64,000 bases of DNA from Himantopus leucocephalus (Eukaryota; Chordata; Aves; Charadriiformes; Recurvirostridae), in NCBI GenBank assembly GCA_003993805.1, contig RSEF01000019.1, forward strand, positions 7,973,140 to 8,037,139. The letters run 5' to 3'. The notes below the pieces were generated by a model. The model searched no databases and had not been told where the DNA came from. It worked only from the letters and a program-made list of their open reading frames with translations. Shown here piece after piece: positions 33,301 through 46,793 of the stretch. The number at the start of each line of letters is the position of its first letter. The stretch's first letter is position 1. The position numbers and the translations under genes were made by a program.

Positions 33301-34814
33301 ATACGTTCTGACACAGTACAGCCAGCTGGCCCATACTAGATGCAGCGCGACTCTGCAGATCCACCTAGCCATTACAAAAAAACTCTGTGCCCAGCTGGGG
33401 GGTAACTCTCGTATTAGGGGGATGAGCTGGAAATACTGTCTCCTATGGTTAAAGCAATTTTTCCACATTTTAGATTGAACACTATCATGGATCTCAACAG
33501 TGACTTTTGCCTATCTGACCTAAAACTCCCTTTTTAACAGCAAAGACCTACATTCCCATCATTAGGGTTTTACTCCACTCAAGATACTTGGTTCGTACTG
33601 CCTCCAAATGTAGCACGTTCGTATCCTGGCTTCTTCCCTCAAAAGACATTAGGAAGGAAGAGATTAGAATGAGAAAGAGCTGACTTTGTTGCAGGTAAAG
33701 ACAGGAACAGCATAGCCAAAGCCCTGACAGGATAAGCGAGGGGAGCACATTTGCCCTTCTCAAAGAGGGGATCTTGGCAATCCATGGGCTAGAAGTGAGG
33801 TTAACCAAGAACACAGAGTGGGAACCGAGGCCAAAAGAGCAACAAAGAACTGGTATGAATAGAGGGAGAAGGTCCCTCAATAAGAGGCAGAAAGGAGGAT
33901 GCAGGAAGTTTGAGGGCTACTCAATAGCCCCCAATATGCCAGAAGTCAGCCTGCATAAATCAAAAATAGCTTCCCAGCTGTGCAATAGATATGTCATGGA
34001 AAGAGGAAGGAAGACAGAAATCACCCAAGCCTTCTCTTTTCTGGAAGCCATTCCAAGCAAGGTTCAATGACGATATGCACTTTGATACACAAACTGCAAC
34101 CACAAAATCCAGCCAAAGGCAAACAAGCCAGCTGCACATTTGTAAGCCGCGGTATGTAGAATTCCCAGGGTACTGTGGTATGTTACTGCTTCTTCCCCCA
34201 GGTTACCTCACCTCTTCCCCATTCCTGGGCATACCTCAAGGTTGCTGAGCACCTAGGGAAAGAAGCAAGAGTGTTTGCAAAGTGATTTTGAAACTGGTAC
34301 AGCCAGCCGTGACAGGCCTATGTGTAAAAGCAGCAAGCTCTGCTCCTCAGTCTGATTGTAATCTGTTGTTTTAGTGTAGGACCTCCCATCAGGCAAGATT
34401 TATTTTCCTGAAAGAAGGATGAGATATCAGCATACTCTCCAAAGCTAGAGCTCCGCGCTTAGTTATATGTAACACTAATTATATGCAAATGCCTTAAAAG
34501 TAGCACATGACCCTATATTAAGGCAGGGAACTGCAAGCACTGACAGTGGCAAGAAAAGGTGTGAGAATCTGTTGCAAAACCCATGGTGGAAGGCAAGACG
34601 GACTTAGCATCAATTTATAAACTAAAAATCACAAATTAAGTAAAAGAAATTATTAAAAAAAATGTATGTCCCCACATTATCCTGTTACAATCTGCAGTAT
34701 CACGAGGACAGCATGCTGCTTTGAGGAAGAATATTCTTGAGGTACAGTCACTATTCTTGCATTCCCCACAAAAGTTCTCCTCACCAATTTCAATGTAACA
34801 CCAGAAGCATCACA

Positions 34815-35015
34815 TTTAATGACTAAGGGAATGGACCTTGGCTCTAGGGAGCTGGACTCCACTCCTAGCTCTGCCACTGACCTGCTGTCTGACTGGGAGC
34901 AAATTAAATAATCTGTCTCCTCTTCCGTCCTGCATGTGGCTCTGCCTGCTTGTACTGCATAAACTCCCTGGAGCAGGCGCTGCCTTCAACTATTTTTGCA
35001 CTGCTTAAAAAAATA
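34815..35015 (+). repeat. MIR-like ancient SINE
   Basis: The order of segments follows MIR: GGCTCTAGGGAGCTGGACTC, then CCTAGCTCTGCCACTGACCT, then GACTGGGAGCAAATTAAATA and a TCTGTCTCCTCTTCC stretch. It is followed by TAAACTCCCTGGAGCAGGCG, which resembles the common downstream GGGGCAGGGACTG segment. Highly diverged; boundaries approximate. Confidence 0.55.
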
Positions 35016-36564
35016 CAGGTTCACATATTTTCACTTGACAAGTCTCATCCATAGCATAAACTCCTGGAAGGCACTCTGTGCAGCACAGATTTCAATGTCA
35101 ATCTTTTCTTCTTCAGGGGATATAACAAAAACATAATTCTCAAAAATGGAAAAGTAGTCCGACAGCACGGATCTGAGTATCTTAGATCGCCAAGGCTGTT
35201 TTTCCCATGATAACTCCTTCGCATTTACTCTTCAAGTCCAAATTTGTTTTTCCCTAGTCCTATAAATAGTATATTTGCATTCTCTTCCCACCCTACATGC
35301 ACCACGCTTCTCCCCTAGGATGAATTTCATTTTGTTATTTCCTGCCCAGACTTTTAACTAAACTACATGGTTTGGCCTTAATAGTCGAGCTGTTGCAAAA
35401 CCCTTTTCTGAGAATATAATAAAACTTCTGGGTTCAGTGACGCACATAAAAACCCACAAACAACATGCAGGTCTCCAACCACAAACTCGACTGAGAGATA
35501 AAGCCAATAGTAAGCTATTCACTGCCTGCTTGCCAAACGGCACATCCTACTCATCACAAATGGCAAACCCCACAACAGAAGCAGTGATACTCCAACTGCC
35601 TTAAACCCACAGAGATGGGAGAGAACAAGAACAGAGACAGGATACAGAGCAGCTGGAGTAAATCGCTGTTTACAGGGTGTACTCCATTAGAGCCCTCCTT
35701 CTCTCTGTCTGGTGTAGCTGATGGCCAGGACACCCAGTTCTTTCTCATTTGCCCCAAGAACGGCACATGTTGCAAGGTATGGCCCTGGATGCATGTTTCT
35801 CTCCTCCTTACAGCACTTTTAAAATGAATATCCCTTTACAGCGTATGTGAGAATCAGGCCCAAGATGTTTAAGAAAAAAACTGCCAAGCTTGTACTTTTT
35901 TATTTATTTATACAAAGTAAACAGCAGATCTCTTGAGATACAAGTTTGCCCATATCCATGACCTCAAGCCAACAGTTGGGAGTTTAAACAACTATGAATA
36001 AAACCCAAACACGCACAAATTCTTTGGTTGCACTTCTGCGGAGATGGCACAAGAAAGCAATGGCATCTGTAAAACTAGTTCACTGACATCAGGGCACAAA
36101 ATTCAGGAGTCCTTGGCAAGCAAGGAGATATTACAAGCATGAGTTGGAAGAATTCAGTAATCAAACTGCAGCCCAAATATTTCTGACCTCTGGTTAATTG
36201 ATCAGAAATCACATTCTAACCTAATTAGCTATGGTCCCTAACCAGAGAAATTAAGTTGCATGCAGTCGGCGGTGAACTCTCTCTCAGCTACTTGTCAATT
36301 ATGTTTTATTCATGTTTACAAAAGTGGCACCTTATTCCAGAAGTCATTAAAAGGCAAGCACATTAAACCTGTTGCAGCTTTTGCACTTGGCCAAAACCCA
36401 AGCAGTTTGAATTCAGTGCTATTGACCAAATAAACAGGGAGAAAGGGGCAGAGGCTAGAAGAGTTTGCATTTTTCTTAAGTCTTTCCTAGCTTATTCTCA
36501 TGCTTTTAATCCACTTTATCTTGGAATACGCTATAAATGCAGCAAGAATAATTATTTTAAATTC

Positions 36565-36665
36565 ACAAAAAAGGGACACTGAGGCACAGAATGGAAATTA
36601 TACATTAAACAACTTGGGGCCAGCCAGAGGGACTCTGCTATACCAAAGAGCCAGCTGAGATTCCT
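36565..36665 (-). repeat. Possible MIR-like fragment
   Basis: GGGACACTGAGGCACAGAAT followed by an AACAACTTGGGGCCAGCCAG stretch resembles the reverse complement of the MIR core (AACTGAGGCACAGAGAGG, then CTTGCCCAAGGTCAC). The match is partial. Confidence 0.35.
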
Positions 36666-39344
36666 TCAGAATACCAACAGTTTTAGAGCAAGTTTGATTC
36701 AGTCGTACATTTCACAACCAAATGCCATGTTTTCACATTTTCACAACACTTAAAATGTTCTGCTCACCGATGTCCACAACTTTTCCTGATGACTTGAAAC
36801 ATACACAAAGTTTAGAAGAGGGGTTTTTGCTATACCCAAATCAAACAATTGTCATTATTTAATCAACAAATCAAGCACATGTTCAAAAAGAAATCATATT
36901 TCTCGTGTCCTAGGAGATGAAATCTCATGGAATTTGGCAGCACTTAAAAAGACAATAAATATGAGCTTACACCAATACTTCCAAGCCTAGAACCACTTAC
37001 TGCCTTGCAATTTAACAAATCTGTGGCTGAAGTTTAAAAAGGATCAGATCAATGTATGACCCAGCTCTTACATGTGGCTAGGAGAAATGCAAAGCATCTA
37101 TCTTCCTTCAGACAGGGATTAATCAGGAACTCCTCTATTAACCTCCTGCCAAGAACAGGACCCAGCGGGCAAGGGTGCGCTCTCGGAAGCATCAGACAAC
37201 AGCTGCTGCTGTAGCAGGACACTGCACTAGCTGGATCAGTATCTCATACAGTGAGGGAGGTTCTGCATTTCTACCTCCTGAAACAGAAGACAAAACTTCT
37301 GATCTCAGAGTTTATCTGCATGGCACGCTGGGGAAAGTAAGATGAGTCATTTTAAGGCATCCAGTGAAAGTGGATTCACTTCACACCTTTAGCTGACTCT
37401 TATCTATTTTCCCCAGTGCCATTATACAGACAAACGCTAAGTCAGACCAAAAAAAAATCTTGAGCAACCTGAGCAATGAAGAGAACATAAGAAGGTCAGA
37501 ATCTGACTTGCCAAATTTGTCTCTGAAGTCATGCTCGGCAATCATGTGAGAAACCGATAAAGATCTCAACAACCATTCAGAGACCAGCAGCAATGTGAGT
37601 GTACTTCAGGACACTTTTTTCAAAGTCATCTGAGTTACAAAAGAAAAAAGGTGCAACTGAGTTGATCCACGCAAAGGAAAGAACTAGTATTTCATTTTTA
37701 TAGAGCAAGCTATTCTGTATGCAAGGCTGCTTGCTTTGAGGTATGGAAGCTTAGAGCTGGGGAAGAACCTACGATCGAAACCAGGGCTCAGAAGGCCCCT
37801 GGGCAGATGGCCGGCACACCGCAACACACCTCCTGACCTCGCCGGTGCAAGGCACGCACAGCAGCTCGCTCCTAATCCTAAGTACAGCCCAGCAATGAGG
37901 GTAACTGCTAAGTCACCTCGATACCAGCGTAAAAGGGAGTACTGAATTGGTGAAAAGTAGCAAACACCAAAGTAGTAGAAACGTTGGTTGGTTTCTCCAG
38001 TTAGGACTGAAACGCAGCAATACTAAGTGTGTCCGGAGCAGACCCTTCCCTGGTTTGTAGTAATGAAGGCAATCACGGTTTGTGATCAGAGTGCTGTTGA
38101 CCCTGAACACTTATCTGGGGCCAGAGGAGATGCAAAGAAATACACCAGGACAAAGTACCCGACAAGAGGAATAAGGCCAAAGAATCATCAAGCAGAAATA
38201 GTGCTGAGGTTCTCCTGGTCTGTCCCACAGGCTGCGCACGGAGCCAGGAGCAGACGGATGGAGGATCACAAGACAGAGCTTCCAGTCTCGGCTCTGCCAG
38301 GGATCTGCAGGGCAAACCACTTCGTGCGTGCCTGCGAGGCCTGCTATTCAGTCAGCCATCCTAAACAGTTCTGATTCAAACAAATGGTCTGCAGTACCCT
38401 TCAACTAACAACAAATCAACTGTCTTTGCAACTCCTGTATGCCACAACTCAACACTGAGCTGTTCCTTCTGTGAACTTGCTTTAAGCAGCTGACTCATTT
38501 GAATGCCCCCTGGCTATCTGAATCGTTATCCTCATCTCATCAGAGCATCACTAAGCAGCAACTGAAGTCTCAGAAATTCTCATTTCCCCTCTGTGTTCAG
38601 AGGATTAGCTGCATGTACTGGTATAAAGATACCTTAAAACAATGTGGACTGTTCCCTTTCCAGTATAGGGAGAACTAAACCAATGCCTGGTTTTGGCTGG
38701 CTCAAAACCAAATCTGCCTGGTGAATGGAGAGAGTGGGTCCGTACCCTTTTAACATGACATATGCTCATTTTGCAGTGAAAACTCATCCAAACCTGTTCA
38801 TAGAACATTTCGTTCGACCACACAGAAAACCATCCGTCCCATCTGTGCTTTCATTAGGAACACTCAGATGATGCAGGATTGAGCTGGAGAGCCTTGCATA
38901 AATCTCATGAACTTCAAAGCTACCTTGAATCCAGCATGGAATTCAAACAGCTATTTTCAAGGCAAGCACAAGAGTGGCACAGGAGCAAAATGCATAACCC
39001 AAAAGAAGAAGACAAGATGTGAAAAACATTTCAAGGAATTATTTGTATCCTAAAAATAAGGTCACTCAGTTTCTCACCCACATGGCTTTGCCCTCAAAAA
39101 CCAAACTAAATCCACTAAAGGATGATATTTTGACATTATCTTCATCAGCCATACATGAGTAAGGCCAAGCTAGCAGATAAAACATTACAAAGGAATATCT
39201 GGTAGCAGATTCATTTGTTTATTTGAGATGGTATCCGAAAAAAGGAGCTCACATACATGTCAGACACTGACTTGCAGTGTGTGGAATTCACATTCACTTA
39301 CTTGAACCCAGCTGGCTCATCCAGCACGGAAGCGTGTCAGAGTA

Positions 39345-39460
39345 AGCAGGACTCCTGTCCAAGATGTGAGGCCTGGCTTCTAGTTCTGGCTGTGTTAAAA
39401 CGGTAGCCAGAGTACTCACTTCCTTGGGTCTGTTTCCTATCCACCTCTCCATTGATTATA
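39345..39460 (+). repeat. Possible MIR-like fragment
   Basis: GGCCTGGCTTCTAGTTCTGG, then CTCACTTCCTTGGGTCTGTT and TCCTATCC, follow the order of the MIR plus-strand core and its CCTCAGTTTCCTCATC end. Diverged, low certainty. Confidence 0.35.
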
Positions 39461-39639
39461 CAAGTGCGATCAAAGGAACCAGGTATGCAGGTTACTGCTA
39501 TGCTGGACCACAGTTCCCTTTGAAAAAGACAGCTTGTAGAACAGTGCCACTGCTTTGAATACCAAAAACAGCTTATTAACATTAATATACTCACAAGACC
39601 CCATGCGGTAGCACCTTATTAAAAATAAGAAAGAGGAAG

Positions 39640-39765
39640 ACGGATTAAAAACAATTTGCACAAAGCCAAGGAACAGTTCTAAAAACAGGTCACAAAAGAC
39701 CTAACTTTCAGTCCTCTGATCTAACCACTAGATCACATGGCAGCATTGACTGCGATGGAGCCTCT
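39640..39765 (-). repeat. Possible MIR-like fragment (reverse orientation)
   Basis: AACTTTCAGTCCTCTGATCT followed by AACCACTAGATCACATGGCA strongly resembles the reverse complement of the tRNA-related head of MIR-type SINEs (CTCTAACCACTAGACC). The part before it is weaker. Confidence 0.4.
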
Positions 39766-42700
39766 AAAAAGCAGAGGAAATCAGAACGATGACACGGATG
39801 GGAACAAGGACTGCGAGTGACAGCTGCACTCCGGGGGTACCCCTCTGCAGGCTGCCCCATGCCAGGGTGAGGGAGCTGTGCTAGCTCACGTCAGCTGAGG
39901 GTCTACGCATGGAGTTTCGATGCCAGCCCTACTTGCAGCAGCTTCCGCAAGAAACAACTGACAGCCTGCTGCATCTGCAGAACCTGGGTGTCTGGGCTGA
40001 CTTAAGGACTTTTGGTTTTGCTTATAAAAGAAAAGGAAATAGTTTCTCAATGCATTGCTAAACAAACCCTGCAAAACAGGAGCCAGCACAAGCCAGCAGA
40101 AAAGTGTACAGATAAGGCATGCTCTGGGGGAGGGAAAAAAAACTACACCTTAAGAGAAATTAGTAAATAAAAGCACAGAGAGGTAGAGGGATAGGGAGAG
40201 ATGGAACACCAGAAGGATGGATTTTCCTTTGAACCTTCAGTCATGCCTGGGGCTGACACAATAGCCACTGCCCAAACACTACAGTATGTTATTTCTGCTT
40301 TGTCAGATGATGCAGACAGCATCATTTCTGGGTCACTTGGAGGCCACATACCACCCCCTTTTCTCTCCCCTCCTTTCTTTTTCACAGTCCCAGCGACTGA
40401 GAGCTGTAAACACTCAGTTGAGGCCTCCCAAGCTAAGAGTGGGAGTGGGAGGATGAAACTGCACAATCAAGTGGTTCCCTGTGCCTGATAACATGATTCT
40501 CTTCAAAGATTTCATCCTAGGGAGGCATCCAAGCCTAATGCAGCTGCAGGAACAGTTCTCTGCTTAAATATCAAAGATTTCACACCCACTGCACACTAAA
40601 AATGAAAGCCCTCCCCCTTCCTTTTTAACCTGAGGACATGCAACTGCAACAGAATAGCTGAGAGAGCTCTGTAAGACTAAGAACTGTACTTACCATTTGT
40701 TGAGCACAACCCTGCTGCTGCCACATCAGATCTGCAGCTCAGCCTCCTCTCAGCTCACGCTTCTCTCCAGCACCCATCTAGCTTCTTTAGCTCAGCCATG
40801 CTTCATTAGGCCTAACTGTATTTCTATATGGAGCACAGGAAGACTAACACTTCCTTCTGCACAAAGTGAATACTGAAGGACATCATTGCCCCAGACTGGC
40901 CTACAGACCTGTTAAGGTTTCCCATCCACTCATGAAATTAGTGCATGTGCCATTTAACAGGCTTATGGATTTACCCTGCTAGGAAGAATACTTCTGTCCA
41001 AGCACAGCACACCTCCTGCTGTCACTCATTTGATTCCTTCAACAGGGTCGCCAGATCCTGTACGTGTTCACCTGCAGTCAAATCTCAACCAGCTCCAACA
41101 AACTGAGTGACCATCTGGAAGAGTATCACCATCAGTCCGGAGCCTGGTCCTCAACAGCTAAGGCTTCACAAAGCCTAGTTCAACAGAGTCTTGGCCCCCA
41201 ACCAAGGTCTTTCACAATAAGTCAACAAGCATCTGTCTGAAATGGACTAGGCAGAGCTACTCATGCCTTTGGCAAGAAAGCAAAAAGGATCTCCTGAGAT
41301 CCCTTCCAGGGATTCTACATTGGCAGAGACACTCACCCGCATCATAACAGCACTGAAAGAAATCCAGAGAGCCTCAAGAAATCAAAGACTTTCATCTCCC
41401 TGCCCCAAGCAAAAATCTTTCTTGACAGTGGGGAAACCTAGGCTCAGATCCTTCTTCTCCTTCCTATTTCATGCACGCTCCTAAGCAAACCACTGCAGGC
41501 CAGACTCCCTGCAGACTTCAAGAGCGAGTTAGGAGCTTTCATACTTTGATGGTTCCATATCTTATAGTCTTCAAGGCTCAGTTCCTGGTTTGTTCGAGCG
41601 TACACAGTGCTACCCTCACCGAGCTGGGGAAAAGGGAGGAGTCTATGAGGTGCTCCGATCCTTATACAAAACAGGCTTCTTAAAGTCTTGCAGGTAAACA
41701 ATTACTTGTCCAACTTATCTGCTGAGCCCTGTGAAGTTATACAGAGGTGAATGCAGCCCAAAGGTAATACTGATACTATGCTTCTCCCTATAATTGTTCA
41801 GTGTCTTGGCAAATCCATTGTATCTCTCCTGCCATAAAGAAAGCAACCACCCCAAATTCCCTGCTGGTTTTACAATTGACTGCAGCCAGAAAGCAGCAAC
41901 AGGGAGAAAGATTACAAAAGGTTCACAATCTGGAGAGGAAACAGCAGGTCATGTTTTGGGGATAGGGGTTGTGTTATACACCCCATGGATCTCTCTGTAA
42001 AATTAAAAACTTAAAATGTCTCTAAAGATAATATCCTCCATCATGTTTATGATGGCACTAATCATTATCACGCATGTGTAAAAGAACCCTCAAGTATATT
42101 TGATTGTATGGTAGGGGAGGCGGGAATAAAGAAATGAACAACCTGTGCATGTGTAAACTTGCAGCACAGATAAAGTAGTTTACAGCAAAAAAATATAAAG
42201 CCAGACATTTCCTTCAGCAAGGTCAGGAAGGGCATGACTAATTCTAGGTCCCCGTCATATTCTTGCACTTCCCTTTCCTCTTCATTGCAAGCCTCATCCT
42301 GCCAGGTACTGAGCACCCACAGCCCTCATCAGAGACAGTGAGGAACCAAGGGCAACACCTTGCATCTCCAGCCTCAAAGTTCCCAGTGCTGGCTCTGAAG
42401 GAACTGAGAGGTCTCCGAAGGAACTGAGCTCCTTTAATGAAGCATTTTACTGCCCAGGATGCTGTCCCTAATCCCAAAGGTTTCTCACATTTCTCTTCCC
42501 CTTGCCTTCCCAACCATCTCTCTTTCATCTTACAGATTTCTATAATAATATAATTAATACTTCTATATATAACAAAATACATTCACAAACCTCCTGCCTC
42601 TTCCACTCCCTCAGGTATTGGCTGGGGAAGGAGACAGATTAGCAGCTTGTTCTCTGCAGCACTTGAACTTATTAGTGGACCAAGGGAAGGAAACAAAACA

Positions 42701-45700
42701 CAACAAAATCAAATCCTCTGCTCGTTTGACTCAATTATTTGAGTACCTCAAAAGTCCCACCTTCCCCTCCTCCCTGACACACACACTTCCCCAAACTGCT
42801 GCTGGGCTGCACTTAGGGGAAGAGGTTTATACAGAAAAAGTTGAAGTCTATGTAGGAGCAGGTTGCAGGTCTCAGAGCTGAAGACATTATGTCTCTGCAC
42901 CCTGGGAAATCTTAGCTAGGAAACCTTATTCTGTTAAATGCTTCAGATTGTTAGCTTTCCGCTAGAAAGAATGGAGCTATTTTGGCAAGGACTGGGGTCA
43001 CATTTCTCTTTTCACAGACACTGCGTGAGAAAGCTGCCATGGCTCACTGCTCGCATTTTGTTTTTCCAAAAATCTCTTTGGGGCTCCGTCTTACTGGTTA
43101 ACATTTGCCTACAGCAACCACATGGGGTTTCAACCATTATTTTAAGTACAAATATAAGATTTAGAGTGACGACACCTGAATCCAGATTCCCACCCCACAA
43201 AAGAACATTGTTTTCTTTATGAGACTTTCATCTAAACCATGTTGAGCCCACTTAGAAAGTGAAGGAAAATATAGTTGCTGACCTAGTAATAGTTGTATGA
43301 GGAAAAATACACAGGAGACTGATAAGCAACAATTGGCCATACAACAGACAGTATTGCAACAGCTATTTGGCATCATACAACAGCCTGGAAGGATTTTAAT
43401 CAACACTTGAAAAATGATCACACACACATACAAAGACAACAAGCTCCAAGTTTAGCATCTTTAAGCCAGACCCAATATCCATTACTTTTGTGACCTTCCA
43501 CAGAAACTCCACACAGCACATTTGTCTCCGTGCCTAGTCAGAAAAGGAGGTGGAATTTTTTGGTTGTTTGAGAACCGTATTTTCACAAACAGTTTGTTAA
43601 GATCAAGACTTTTCCATGAAAGTGATTCAGGTAAATTTCTCATTTTCAAAGTGTTCTATGGAAGTAAATCAGAGTTCTCAAAACATATTTTTCTAATTAA
43701 AAAATGCATTCAAAAAGACTTCACTTCTGCATTAAATGTAGAATGAAAGACAATGTGCCAATTCAGGATCAGAATTTAAAAATTTTGCATATGTGTCCAA
43801 AAATTATTTTATGCAGAATTCATGAAAAATCCGAGCCTGACTTTGTGCTCCAGTTGGGGACTGGATAAAGGCCCTCGGAGCAGGGAAGTTCTCATATTTG
43901 CCATAACTTCTACCCAGACCTCCTGATCACTCCAGGATTCAGAACACAACCCCAGAGCATCAGCCTGGAACAACATTTCTACAAAGTGATTTACACACTT
44001 GTTCTCCTTCAATCCACTCATCTGCTGAGCTTTGCAATTTTTCACATTGTTCACTTTTCATGCTACACAGTCTCCTCAGAAAACACTCTTCAAAATACTT
44101 CGTCATCACCTCTTTCAAATTACATGTGCTTAGCTATACCCCTTTTGTCTTAATGCATCTCCTCTGATTATCCACAGGAGAATAAGTTCAGCAGCCTCTG
44201 GGGTTCAGGAGTTGTGCTCAATCTCTTGTTTAGATGACTGCATCAGAGGAGGGACTCCACTGAGTGACAGCAACAAGAAATGAGAAAAAAACATGACTGC
44301 TTATGAGAAAATAAAAAGCCATTGTAACAAGCCTTTATACTATTTTGTCATGGAAATACTCCCCTCCTAAGGAGCAGGGGGAAGACAAAGGGATTCTATG
44401 TTGCATTTTTCTGCCTGCAAACTGACAGTTCTGAGTGCTGGATACAAATTCATTCCTTAAGCTTTGAGATTTTTTTTTTTTACTGCAGCCAACCAACTCT
44501 TCATCATTATACAAAGATCACCCGTGGTTTTTCAGGACTCCTTTAATTTACAGTATTTCATCTTGATCTTTCCAAAAGGGACACGAATAAATTAGGCATT
44601 GCTGAAAATACTAAATTCCCTAGGATGCTTTTGAAAACTGAAATGCCACACCTGTACAATGGAAGACTCTAAATGCCACTGGTACTCTACTACACCTCCT
44701 GCTAGGTGTGAACTAAAACACTGCTGGGAGTAATTCTTCCTACAGCACTCCTCCAGAGTAACAATGCCAGAAACTCAGTGAAGGCCTACAAATGTTTGAC
44801 GGATCCAGCAGTGCTGCAGATCGCTTCTTGCCTGTCTCATAGGCACAAAGTCAGTGCCCACATACAGCTTTCCTAATGTTTGGTTCAGACGGTAGTTTGA
44901 AAATAGAGCAAACCAGCTCTCCTTCCAAAGCTCAGCTGTTCTGAGGATCTCCACAGATACAGAACTAACATCTGCTCAGCCATCACGTGATGAGTAAACA
45001 AAACAGCAGGATTCCTTAAGTATCAGCAGTCAGTCTTTAGCATCCAGCTTCTGAATCCAAAACGCCTTAAAACCAAAAAACTTTCTACCTCCATCCTTTC
45101 TTCATAGTCTTATTTGTCTTTTGTGTTTTGGCAAAGGGACTTCATAAATTCAACTAGATTGTTTACAGTATAATCTTGAAAGCGCAAATAATGAGCAGCA
45201 GACTATTATTAGCTTTCCAGCTGTGAACAGATTCAAAGAATACTGAAGGTATCTCAAACTGATTTCGCAGCTTCACTGATTTCCCAGCATGCTGGATTAG
45301 GTCCTGTTGGTGTTGTCTGTTACCCTAACAGTACAGTTGACATTAGAGCCTTGTGCTTGACATTTGGTAGCTCAATACAAGCAGTTCGGTTGCCCAAGCT
45401 GATCCTCAGCCTAGTGTTTCATGTTCTGGAGTCCATTTCCATAGTCTGCCTGCAAAAAACACTGCATGTTGAATCCTGTCTCTACAACATTGCCACTGCC
45501 AATCATTTTCTTCAATTGATAAGGGAAAGGGAGAGAGGACTGTGCAGAGTCACCCAAAAATAGGACGCTATAGCATTACTCACTACCTTGAGGACTTGCC
45601 TGCTTTTCGTCCTTTTTGATTACTCAGCAGAAGTTCTTAAATCAGTTACTCAGTTTTTAAATGCTTCTGCCAAAACCTGTTTTTGCAGGACACGCATCCA

Positions 45701-46737
45701 CCCACTGAACTCAGCAAGGCAGCTACTGCTATCCCCTTGCTTCGGTGAGAAAGAGTATGACGTTTTAAGCGAGCCTCGCTACTTTAAAGGGTACCACAGC
45801 ATCATCAGATACAGCAGTGCTGCTTTATGTGGGTGAACAACTGCCTGTTCACTCCCCTATCACAAGCTGAAATCTGTAAGGGCAGGATTCCCAAAAATTC
45901 CGTTACTGAGTTGCTTTTAAGATCTGCTGCAGTAAAAAAAGGCAAATCTACCCCCATGAAGGAAAATACCATTTCCCAAAAAGCCACAGCTCTTAAAAAT
46001 TCAAGTTTGCCATGTATGCTGCAGTCACCACTGCCAAGGCTCCATGTTCTGTTCTCATGATGAGACAAGTGGAGTTTGCTCCAAACTACTGCTACCAGCA
46101 CTATTTCCACTGAAACTTCTCAGCAAAAAGCAGTGGATTCTTCGAATGCATCTGAATATCCTTGGAGGCGAACAGATAAGCAACCATATAAAAGAGGGGA
46201 AAAGACAAAAAACTATGCACATAAAAGCTTTTATTTCTTTATGTAAAGATGTTTGTATTGACAACACTTGTTAAGTTGAAGAACAATTTAGCATCACACA
46301 GCTGGACAGACTTCAGGTCCTGGGAGTAGATTCTCCACTGCTGTATGCCTCTTTCATCCATCATGCACTTTTTTATACTAGCATGTAATAAACCAGTAAC
46401 ACATTTCTCCTGAGCAACTAAGAAGTATGCAGCTATAAAAACCTTGGGCTCCGCACTATAAAAGGATGCTAAACATGTAACCTATTCAGAAACAAAAAAA
46501 AAGTATTAAAAGAAAGTATTTTTTTATTTATACCATACTTGATATCAATTATTCCACTCCATATTTACATTTGTTTCTAAGACATCAGATGTTTATGCAA
46601 TCAGAAGATCTTTACACTACACAATGAATCAAAACACACAAGCATGCCACTGATAGACACTGGCCTTCCATGGTTTCCCAAAGAATACTCTCTTCAAGTG
46701 TATAAGCATTAATACAGACATGGGGGCTTCCGTGTTG

Positions 46738-46793
46738 TGGGGTTTTGAGGGTTTTTTTGGTTTGTTGTTTTTTTTTTTTTGCTTTTTGCAGTG
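46738..46793 (+). repeat. T-rich low-complexity segment
   Basis: GGGTTTTGAGGG, then long T runs broken by GG and GTTG, ending GCTTTTTGC. Low complexity, no element body recognised. Confidence 0.75.

Noticed and set aside
33038..33478. 146-codon plus-strand open frame
   Set aside because: Low-complexity hydrophobic and His-rich translation without recognisable motifs, overlapped by other frames; most likely chance.
38027..38374. 115-codon plus-strand open frame, partly resembling SINE-derived sequence
   Set aside because: The translated sequence is not protein-like. The TCTCGGCTCTGCCAGGGATC part slightly recalls MIR but is too short to call.
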